DNA of 33,363 nt from Cohaesibacteraceae bacterium. GTDB taxonomy: Bacteria; Pseudomonadota; Alphaproteobacteria; Rhizobiales; MH13. Position numbers and translations under genes: made by a program. This document shows positions 26,498-33,363 of the stretch, one piece after another. The notes under the pieces were generated by a model. That model worked only from the letters and a program-made list of their open reading frames with translations, was not told where the DNA came from and did no database searches. Where the stretch lies: NCBI GenBank assembly GCA_028281795.1, contig JANQJE010000153.1, forward strand, positions 1 to 33,363, written 5' to 3'. Every line of letters starts with the position of its first letter. Within the stretch, counting starts at the first letter, position 1.

Positions 26498-26998
26498 TCA
26501 GTCTGGTTCAGTGCGTCGGGTTTGTAGCTGATCGGCAAAATGCTCGATACGCTCTACAAAGTCGGAACGTACGACGTCGTCCTGATGCACCGTCAGTACG
26601 TTGTTGATCTCTGCATCGAGCAGATCTTGCACCATCTCCACGGCTTTTTCTGGTGCTGAATGCCCGCCGAACGTCAGCGCAAGTGCGACAGGCTGCGCAA
26701 ACGGACGATTCTGGTCGATAAAGGCACGCAAGGGCAGTGCGGGATAACTTGTCCAGATGGGCGCCGCCAGGACAATGCAATCGTATTGGCTCAAATCGAC
26801 GGGTTTGACATCGATCTTTGGCAGTCTTCCCTGCACGCTATCGTAACCAGCGAGCAAATAGCGAAACCAGCCGAGGCGATAGCGTGGGCAGGCAATCTCC
26901 AGGACATCAGCCTTAAGGGCGCCCGCCAAAGCATAGGCTACCTTGGTAGTCGTCCCTGTGCGCGAGTAGTAGATGATCAGTGTTTTCAAAGCGGGCAT
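26498..26998 (-). CDS. Flavodoxin-family protein
   Basis: MPALKTLIIYYSRTGTTTKVAYALAGAL (FMN phosphate loop) ... YDCIVLAAPIWTSYPALPLRAFI. Confidence 0.85.
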   Translation of the reverse strand: MPALKTLIIYYSRTGTTTKVAYALAGALKADVLEIACPRYRLGWFRYLLAGYDSVQGRLPKIDVKPVDLSQYDCIVLAAPIWTSYPALPLRAFIDQNRPFAQPVALALTFGGHSAPEKAVEMVQDLLDAEINNVLTVHQDDVVRSDFVERIEHFADQLQTRRTEPD

Positions 26999-27000
26999 GC

Positions 27001-28095
27001 TCAAACGCCAGCAACCATGACATCTTCGACCGGTCGCCGTATCGACATGGGCAGAGCCGGTGCATGGCCAAACCGGATCACCAGATCCGGGCGGGCGTCC
27101 GGCTGACCCAGCCAGTTTGCGAATTCCAAACGGATGCTCTCGACCTCGACCGGTTGATTGACATGAGCTGTGCGGATGCCGAGCGCAGTGGCCTGCAAGG
27201 CAAAGCGCTCAAAACTCCGGCCGACCCTGATCCAGTGTTCCGGATCGGCACGATCGCCGATAAACACCGCAATCCCTGCCGATGAGCGGATATGGTCACG
27301 GTATTTGTCATTCTCGGCTTCCTCTGTGAAGAATCGGTCGAACATGAAACCTCCGAGTGGATTGGGCAGGACCGGATTGCCGGAACAGGCTGAAAACAGT
27401 CCATCCCGTGTGGTCATTGCTTCGTTCGGGCTGAAACGCAGCCACTCACGCAATTCCGCAACAAAGGCCGGATCGCGAATCTGTTGACTGTTGCCGGCTA
27501 CCACAAAGTCCAGAATGGCCTCGCGCTGTTCTGCATCTGTGAAGAACAGAACCTCGACACCGTCTTCCTGCGCTGCAATTTCCAAAGCTCGCATATCGTC
27601 CAATGAGAGTGCTTGTCCGTCATAGACGGAGCGGGTCGATTGGCGCAGTGGAATGGCATCATAAAGCTGGGAGCTTTGTGTGCCGCCACGGGCGAGTGCG
27701 ACATGGATTTCGGTCTCAGCGCCGGGCATGATTTCGACATCGGCAGGTCTGCCGTGCGCCGCAGCCGTCAGAACCAGATTTTCTGCGGCACAGCCAAGGC
27801 TGACAAAGATATGATGATGGTCAGGGTCGACCACCTCCGTCCCCCTGGTGAGATCGGGCAAGATGTCGATCTGCTGGCTATCCACGCGGAACATCCAGGG
27901 TTGGGTGTTGTGACCATTTGCGGCGAGGCAGGCATAGCGAACGAGTTCGGCAAGTTCGGGCGCATTGGCCAGTGCCTCGCGCTGGCGAGCAACTTCCTCG
28001 TTGTAGGCGTTAAGCCGTGGCCATCGTGCATAGCCCAACCCACCCAGTGCGACGGCAGATGCGCCTAGGATCAAGAGAGTGCGTCGAGACAACAT
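27001..28095 (-). CDS. Acg-family FMN-binding nitroreductase-like oxidoreductase with Tat-like signal
   Basis: MLSRRTLLILGASAVALGG; RYACLAANGHNTQPWMFRV nitroreductase-fold/Acg motif. Confidence 0.8.
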   Translation of the reverse strand: MLSRRTLLILGASAVALGGLGYARWPRLNAYNEEVARQREALANAPELAELVRYACLAANGHNTQPWMFRVDSQQIDILPDLTRGTEVVDPDHHHIFVSLGCAAENLVLTAAAHGRPADVEIMPGAETEIHVALARGGTQSSQLYDAIPLRQSTRSVYDGQALSLDDMRALEIAAQEDGVEVLFFTDAEQREAILDFVVAGNSQQIRDPAFVAELREWLRFSPNEAMTTRDGLFSACSGNPVLPNPLGGFMFDRFFTEEAENDKYRDHIRSSAGIAVFIGDRADPEHWIRVGRSFERFALQATALGIRTAHVNQPVEVESIRLEFANWLGQPDARPDLVIRFGHAPALPMSIRRPVEDVMVAGV

Positions 28096-28146
28096 GGCTT
28101 TTCCTTTCCTGTCTCAACTGGCTTAGGCGCTCTGACCGCGCGTTTG

Positions 28147-28160
28147 TTGATGACGGTCAA
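28147..28160. promoter_or_regulatory. FNR/FixK-type box upstream of the acg-like/flavodoxin operon
   Basis: TTGA-TGACGG-TCAA; centred about 58 bp upstream of the acg-like start codon; overlaps the end of the phosphoribosyltransferase gene. Confidence 0.65.
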
Positions 28161-28864
28161 CGCGAGGGTTGATTGCCGATCACCGGCCGTGCGTGGCTTT
28201 GCCGGACCGACTCCGCCGTGCTGCGGGCGAGCAGGCCGATAACCTCTGTGTCTTCGACCTGTGTGAAGTCGCGGTAGTGTTCTCCAACGGCATGGAAAGG
28301 CGACGGCGCCGAAAGGTACACAAGTTCGTCAACAAGCTCTTCGAACGTGCTGACGCTTTGCGCGGGCAGCACGGGGACAGCCAGAACGAGGCGCGCCGGA
28401 CGTGCTTTGCGCAGCATAGTGAGGGCTGCCTTGATGCTGCTGCCGGTGGCGATGCCGTCATCCACCAGAATGACGGTGCGTCCGCCGGGGTCAACCGCTG
28501 GACGATCACCGAGATACTCGCGACGGCGTTGCGCGATCTCCTCCAGCTTTCGCTTCATTTCTGCTTGGACGTAATCTTCGCTGGCGGCAATCAGGTGCGC
28601 CACGCGCTCGTTCAGGATCAGTTCCGGTCTTGGACCGTCGGCCACCGCGCCGATGGCCAGTTCTTTCTGATGCGGGGCTCCGATCTTTTTGACGAACATC
28701 GGTTCAAGCTGTGCATCGAGTGCAACGGCGATTTCATAGGCAACCGGTATCCCGCCGCGCGGCAAGCCAAGCACCAGGGGGTCAGCGTCTTTGAGGTGCG
28801 CGAGCTTTCGCGCCAGACGACGACCGGCGTCTGTACGATCTTCGGGAGCATCAAGGTTTGTCAT
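28157..28864 (-). CDS. Phosphoribosyltransferase family protein
   Basis: LVLGLPRGGIPVAYEIAVALDA; PRPP-loop VILVDDGIATGSSIKAAL. Confidence 0.92.
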   Translation of the reverse strand: MTNLDAPEDRTDAGRRLARKLAHLKDADPLVLGLPRGGIPVAYEIAVALDAQLEPMFVKKIGAPHQKELAIGAVADGPRPELILNERVAHLIAASEDYVQAEMKRKLEEIAQRRREYLGDRPAVDPGGRTVILVDDGIATGSSIKAALTMLRKARPARLVLAVPVLPAQSVSTFEELVDELVYLSAPSPFHAVGEHYRDFTQVEDTEVIGLLARSTAESVRQSHARPVIGNQPSR

Positions 28865-28908
28865 CACGTCCTTATCTCAAGGGCCTTGTGCCGTTGACCC
28901 CGTCTAGC

Positions 28909-29346
28909 TCAGGCGGCTTCAAGCAGTTTGATGATTGCCTCAATGGGCCGGTGCACATAGTTGCCCGCAATTTCCTTCAGGACGGCCCGTTGCACCCGGG
29001 TGCTCAGCGCCTCACGCAAAAGACCCAGCGTTTTGGCATCGGCGATCAGCACGACTTGCCGGTCGGCGTTGGTCTCAAGATCGTCATCGATCCACTTGGC
29101 CAAAGACCTGGCGAAGGCGGCCTTGTCCATCGCTTTCCAGTCGGTCTGTTCAACAGTTGTCATCCGCCCGCCGGAGACGGGGTAGCGTCCCGGTCTCTCG
29201 GTCCCCTGTTCACCGGCGCTTTGCAGCTGTTGTTCGTCGGTTGAACGGACCTGTAAATCCCACTGAACGGCTTTGCCGTGGTTTTCCAGAATCAGGTGCC
29301 GTTGACCGTCGGCCAGGATGACGAGAGCAGCATGCGGTAGCTTCAC
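28909..29346 (-). CDS. Host attachment family protein (protein required for attachment to host cells-like)
   Basis: VILADGQRHLILENHG...KAMDKAAFARSLAKWIDDDLETNADRQVVLIADAKTLGLLREALSTRVQRAVLKEIAGNYVHRPIEAIIKLL. Confidence 0.75.
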   Translation of the reverse strand: MKLPHAALVILADGQRHLILENHGKAVQWDLQVRSTDEQQLQSAGEQGTERPGRYPVSGGRMTTVEQTDWKAMDKAAFARSLAKWIDDDLETNADRQVVLIADAKTLGLLREALSTRVQRAVLKEIAGNYVHRPIEAIIKLLEAA

Positions 29347-29418
29347 GGCTGTATCTCCCTTCGCTGTATATGGTCGGCCGGTGTGGCATTGAGGTCATCA
29401 CATTGCGGCTGCACGATG

Positions 29419-29432
29419 TTGATATTGCTCAA
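29419..29432. promoter_or_regulatory. FNR/FixK-type box upstream of the host-attachment/phosphoribosyltransferase genes
   Basis: TTGA-TATTGC-TCAA in the 95-bp gap between the acyl carrier protein and host-attachment genes. Confidence 0.7.
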
Positions 29433-29441
29433 CGAAGGCTA

Positions 29442-29684
29442 TCAGGCCGCTTTGCTCAGATAGGCAGTAGCCAAGGCGGGCGTTGCGATCTGGGTGTACT
29501 CGCTCTCTGGTATGTCGATGCCGAAACGTGTGTGCAGCGCAGTGACCAGATTGAGAACGTCCATCGAGTCCAGTTCCAGATCGTCCTGGATGTGATCATC
29601 ATCCGATACCGTGTCGGGATCGATATCGGGCGCCACTTTGACCAGCTCTTCAAGGAAAGCGGCACGGATTTGCTGTGGGGTCAT
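29442..29684 (-). CDS. Acyl carrier protein
   Basis: 80-aa acidic protein with phosphopantetheine motif DDLELDSMDVLNLV; ATGA overlap with E2 gene. Confidence 0.88.
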   Translation of the reverse strand: MTPQQIRAAFLEELVKVAPDIDPDTVSDDDHIQDDLELDSMDVLNLVTALHTRFGIDIPESEYTQIATPALATAYLSKAA

Positions 29685-30889
29685 AGAGCCTCCGGGGTCT
29701 GCATCAGGTTTTCGAATTCGGTGAGGAACCGGGCGGCCTGACGCCCATCGCCGACCCGATGGTCGAGCGACAAGGTGACGGTAACGGTCTGGCGGGGAAC
29801 GACCGCGTCGCCAACAACCCATGGCCGGCGCTTTGGCGCGCCGATGCCGACCAATGCCACCTGCGGCGGGAAGATCACACCCGTCATGGCCTCCGCGCCG
29901 GTTTCGCCGAGCGCCGAGATGGTGATGGTTCCCATCGACATTTCCGAGCCGCGCAACCGGCCGGCCCGTGCGCGCGTGACCAGGTCGCGCATCGCGGCCA
30001 TGGTCTCGTCCAGTGTCAATGTCTCTGTGTCCATGATGGCTGGTGCCACCAGCCCGCCGCCACGCAACGCAACAGCCATGCCGGCATTGACCGTTTTGGA
30101 CGGCTGGAATCCGTCGTCATGATATTGTCCATTCACCACCGGAACTTTTGCAGCCGCAAACGCACCGGCACGCACAAAAAGCGCGCCGATCAGCAGGCGA
30201 TTGGCTGGCTCCCGATCCCGGTTGGCCTTTTCAAGCCATTCTGTTGCCGGTTTCAGGTCGATCGTCTGGCTGACATACAGATGCGGAATATCCCGATTGG
30301 CCCGTGACATGGCCGCTGCAATCGCTTTGCGCATTTCGGCCATGGGCGAGGAAGGCTTCGCGGCAGCGACTTCGGACGTTGTGCCAACGATGCGTTCCAC
30401 GTCGCCAAGCTGAATAACACCGCCCGGCCCCGATCCCTTCACGGTGGTCAGGTCAATGCCGTGTTCAGCCGCCCTGTGCCGTGCTGCCGGGGATGCGGCT
30501 AAGCCGCCAGACGGAAGAGCAGGCGTGGCCGGTCTGGGTGGTGCGGCCGGTGGAACTGGTGGTGGCGCAGCAGCTTCCTCGGACGGCGGTGCAGGTGCCG
30601 CCTTCGGCTCAACCACAACCGGTGCTGGTTTCGGCGCGGCTGGTGCCTTTTCGCCTTCGTCCAGAATCATGGCCAGAGGTGCGCCGACAGGCAGTTTTTG
30701 ACCGAGCTCGGCTTCCAGATGATGCACTGTGCCGGTCTGGAAAATCTCGATCTCGATGGCGCCTTTTTGTGTCTCGACGACTGCGATGACGTCGCCACGC
30801 TTGACCGTGTCGCCAGGCTCGATCAGCCATTCGACCAGCGTGCCGGCCTCCATGTCGGCTCCCAGCGAGGGCATTTCAAAAACGCCCAT
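29681..30889 (-). CDS. 2-oxo acid dehydrogenase E2 component (dihydrolipoamide acyltransferase)
   Basis: Lipoyl domain with ETQKGAIEIE, Pro/Ala linker, E3/E1-binding-like segment (SPAARHRAAEHGIDLTTVKGSGPGGVI), catalytic SLDHRVGDGRQAARFL. Confidence 0.93.
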   Translation of the reverse strand: MGVFEMPSLGADMEAGTLVEWLIEPGDTVKRGDVIAVVETQKGAIEIEIFQTGTVHHLEAELGQKLPVGAPLAMILDEGEKAPAAPKPAPVVVEPKAAPAPPSEEAAAPPPVPPAAPPRPATPALPSGGLAASPAARHRAAEHGIDLTTVKGSGPGGVIQLGDVERIVGTTSEVAAAKPSSPMAEMRKAIAAAMSRANRDIPHLYVSQTIDLKPATEWLEKANRDREPANRLLIGALFVRAGAFAAAKVPVVNGQYHDDGFQPSKTVNAGMAVALRGGGLVAPAIMDTETLTLDETMAAMRDLVTRARAGRLRGSEMSMGTITISALGETGAEAMTGVIFPPQVALVGIGAPKRRPWVVGDAVVPRQTVTVTLSLDHRVGDGRQAARFLTEFENLMQTPEAL

Positions 30890-30890
30890 G

Positions 30891-32885
30891 TCAGCGCCCC
30901 ATCATGGCTTTGACCCTGGCAACGATCTGCGGTGTTTGCGGGATCGCGGCGTCTTCCAGATGCTTCGGATAGGGGATCGGCACCTCGGCTGAGCACAGGC
31001 GGTCGACCGGCGCATCGAGATGCCAGAAACCCTGTTCCATGATCCGGGCGGAAATTTCGGCGGCCAGCGATCCGCTGCGCCAGCCTTCATCAATGATCAG
31101 GGCGTGGCGCGTGCGTGCCAGTGATCCGATGATCGTTTCGTCATCCAGTGGGCGCAACACGCGCAGGTCGATCACCTCGGCGTCAATGCCTTCCTTGGCG
31201 AGTTCTTCTGCGGCGTCCATCACCTTGTACAGTGATCCGCCATAGGTGATCAGCGATATGTCTTTGCCTGACCGGCGGATGGCAGCCTTGCAGATGTCCA
31301 CCGGACCGGCATTGGTGTCGATCATTCCGGTGCGGTTGTAGAGCATCACGTTCTCGAAGATGAGGACCGGATCGGGGTCTTCCAGCGCGGTCCAAAGCAT
31401 GCCGCGTGCGTCCTCGACCGTAGCTGGCGTGAGCACCTTAAGCCCCGGAATATGGGCGTACCAGCCTTCCAAGGAGTGGGAATGCTGGGCCGCCAACTGT
31501 TTGCCTGCGCCGGTCGCCATCCGAATGACCAGCGGTACACCGAACGCACCGCCCGACATATGCCGCATGGTGGCAGCCGTGTTGAGAATCTGGTCGAGTG
31601 CCAGCAGGCTGAAGTTCACCGTCATCAATTCAACGATCGGCCGCATACCAGCGGCGGCGGCCCCGATCCCGGCGCCAGTAAAGCCGGACTCCGAAAGCGG
31701 CGTGTCGCGGATACGGTCCTCGCCGAGCTCCTCCATCAGCCCTTTGGTCACCGCATAGCAACCGCCATAAGCGCCGACATCCTCACCCATCAGAAAGACG
31801 CGGTCATCGCGCTGCATGGCGTCGCGGATCGCCTGTTTGACCGCCTCCCTGTAGGTGATTTCGACGGTCTCGCCGGACGGTTCTGCGGGCGCGGGCTGTT
31901 GCTGTTGGTCGCCCAGAACGTGCTTTTCGAGATCTTCGACAGGCTCCCAGGTGCCGGCTTCGGAGAAGGCAACGGCCTCGGCAATCTCAGCGTCTGCATC
32001 GGCTTCGATTTTGGCGATATCGTCCCGGTGGATCAGTCCATTTTCCAGCAGCCAGCCCTGGAAGCGCACGATCGGTCCTTTGCCCCGCCACTCCTCGACT
32101 TCGTCCTTAGGCCGGTAGAGTTGCGCGTCGAACATGGAGTGGGCCCGGAAGCGGTAGGTCCGGCATTCCAGAAACACCGGCTCGCCGGTTTCGCGGATGT
32201 GCCCGACCGCCCGGCGCGCGGCCGCTTCGACCGCGACCACGTCCATCCCGTCGACGATCTCAGACTGAATGCCATAGGATGCAGCCTTCCGGTGAATGTC
32301 GGTTTCGGCTTCCGAACGGGCAAGCGCCGTGCCCATCGCGTAGCCATTGTTCTCGCAGACGAACAGGACCGGCAGGGACCATAGCCGGGCGAGGTTCAGC
32401 GTTTCATGAAACTCACCTTCGGCCACGGCGCCTTCGCCAAAGAAGCAGGCCGTGACGCCGTCATTGCCCTGCATTCTGTCGGCCAGCGCCAGTCCGCCGG
32501 CGAGGGGCAGACCGCCGCCGACGATGGCGTTGCCGCCATAGAAGTTGGTGTCCCTGTCGAACAGGTGCATGGAGCCGCCGCGCCCGCCTGAACAGCCTTC
32601 GGCCTTGCCGTACATCTCGGCCATCACCGTTGTCATCGGCACGCCACGCACCAGCGCATGGCCATGCTCGCGGTAGGTGGCGACGATGCGGTCCTCTTCA
32701 TTCAGAACCGGGATGATACCGGAGGCAATAGCTTCTTCTCCGTCATAGAGGTGCAGGAAGCCGCGTATTTTCTGCTGTGTGTAAAGCTCGGCGCATTTGT
32801 CTTCGAACCGGCGAATGCGGATCATGCTGGAGAGGAGTTCCAGAACATGGGTTTCGTCGAGGCGCGGTTTGTCGATCACACTCAT
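30891..32885 (-). CDS. 2-oxo acid (pyruvate-type) dehydrogenase E1, fused alpha and beta subunits
   Basis: 664 aa; N-half E1-alpha ([33 protein letters not shown]...[39 protein letters not shown]); C-half E1-beta ([40 protein letters not shown]). Confidence 0.93.
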   Translation of the reverse strand: MSVIDKPRLDETHVLELLSSMIRIRRFEDKCAELYTQQKIRGFLHLYDGEEAIASGIIPVLNEEDRIVATYREHGHALVRGVPMTTVMAEMYGKAEGCSGGRGGSMHLFDRDTNFYGGNAIVGGGLPLAGGLALADRMQGNDGVTACFFGEGAVAEGEFHETLNLARLWSLPVLFVCENNGYAMGTALARSEAETDIHRKAASYGIQSEIVDGMDVVAVEAAARRAVGHIRETGEPVFLECRTYRFRAHSMFDAQLYRPKDEVEEWRGKGPIVRFQGWLLENGLIHRDDIAKIEADADAEIAEAVAFSEAGTWEPVEDLEKHVLGDQQQQPAPAEPSGETVEITYREAVKQAIRDAMQRDDRVFLMGEDVGAYGGCYAVTKGLMEELGEDRIRDTPLSESGFTGAGIGAAAAGMRPIVELMTVNFSLLALDQILNTAATMRHMSGGAFGVPLVIRMATGAGKQLAAQHSHSLEGWYAHIPGLKVLTPATVEDARGMLWTALEDPDPVLIFENVMLYNRTGMIDTNAGPVDICKAAIRRSGKDISLITYGGSLYKVMDAAEELAKEGIDAEVIDLRVLRPLDDETIIGSLARTRHALIIDEGWRSGSLAAEISARIMEQGFWHLDAPVDRLCSAEVPIPYPKHLEDAAIPQTPQIVARVKAMMGR

Positions 32886-33363
32886 GTTTCGTCGGTCTCC
32901 AGTGTTGAGATGTCGCCTTCAGGCAGGCCCAGCTCACGCGCTTTCAGCAGTCGGCGCATGATCTTGCCCGACCGAGTTTTGGGCAGGGTTTTCCGGAAGA
33001 CGATTTCGCGCGGAGCCACGGCCGGACCCAGCTTCTTGCGGGCATGGCCGCGGATGGCACGTTCCAGTTCTTCGGAGTGCTCAAAACCGGGGTTGAGCAC
33101 CACATAGGCTTTGACGACCTCGCCGGCCGTTTCGTCCGGAACGCCGATTACCCCGGCTTCTGCAATCGCGTCATGTTCAATGAGCGCGCTTTCGACCTCG
33201 AATGGGCCGATCAGATGGCCGGACGACTTGATCAGATCGTCGGCGCGGCCAACGAACCAGAAATAGCCGTCGCTATCGCGCATCGCCAGGTCGCCGGACA
33301 GGTACCAGCCGTCGACGAAACACTTGTCGTAACGCGCCTGCTCATGGAGGTAGGTCCGCATCA
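32882..33363 (-). CDS. Acyl-/acetyl-CoA synthetase (AMP-forming), C-terminal part; N-terminus outside window
   Basis: [58 protein letters not shown]...[19 protein letters not shown] overlap with E1 gene. Confidence 0.92.
   Translation of the reverse strand, partial: MRTYLHEQARYDKCFVDGWYLSGDLAMRDSDGYFWFVGRADDLIKSSGHLIGPFEVESALIEHDAIAEAGVIGVPDETAGEVVKAYVVLNPGFEHSEELERAIRGHARKKLGPAVAPREIVFRKTLPKTRSGKIMRRLLKARELGLPEGDISTLETDET

Noticed and set aside
30444-30701. Gly/Ala-rich plus-strand ORFs opposite the E2 gene
   Set aside because: Antisense of the Pro/Ala-rich interdomain linker of E2; GC-rich shadow ORF with no independent support.
1-33363. Mobile elements, CRISPR arrays, tRNA/rRNA genes, prophage or defence genes
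   Set aside because: No direct-repeat arrays, transposase, integrase or tRNA-like cloverleaf noticed on reading; gene content is metabolic, regulatory and DNA repair. Not exhaustively computed.

Overview
The window is a GC-rich, alphaproteobacterial-looking (Rhizobiales-like) chromosomal segment. It is densely coding, with no tRNA, rRNA, CRISPR or mobile element that I could see. Four blocks are visible. (1) About 0-17.3 kb is a carbohydrate-catabolism locus. A rightward operon encodes a CUT2-type sugar ABC transporter and an SMP-30 lactonase. A leftward operon encodes EthD, SDR, GH31, a CUT1-type ABC transporter, a GMC oxidoreductase and a small partner subunit. The two operons converge tail-to-tail, and a LacI-family regulator is encoded next to the leftward promoter. 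Both operon promoters carry the same palindrome (AATACAAA-NN-wTTGTATT) in the same position against a TTGA -35-like element. This strongly suggests one LacI regulon. (2) About 17.3-20.5 kb is a TPP-riboswitch-preceded ykoF-thiXZY-like operon for thiamine or HMP precursor uptake. (3) About 20.6-26.3 kb is the imuA-imuB-dnaE2 mutagenesis cassette. It has a perfect alphaproteobacterial LexA box (GAAC-N7-GAAC) directly upstream of imuA and an unusually long imuA/imuB overlap. (4) About 26.5-33.4 kb is a putative hypoxia or low-redox module: acyl/acetyl-CoA synthetase (partial), fused E1 alpha/beta dehydrogenase, E2, a dedicated acyl carrier protein, host-attachment-like protein, phosphoribosyltransferase, Acg-type nitroreductase with a Tat-like signal, and flavodoxin. 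Two perfect FNR/FixK half-site palindromes (TTGA-N6-TCAA) sit in its promoter gaps. The best candidates for something undescribed are the FixK/FNR-associated E1-E2-ACP module and the two-transporter LacI regulon. All family assignments come from reading the translated sequences; no database search was run.
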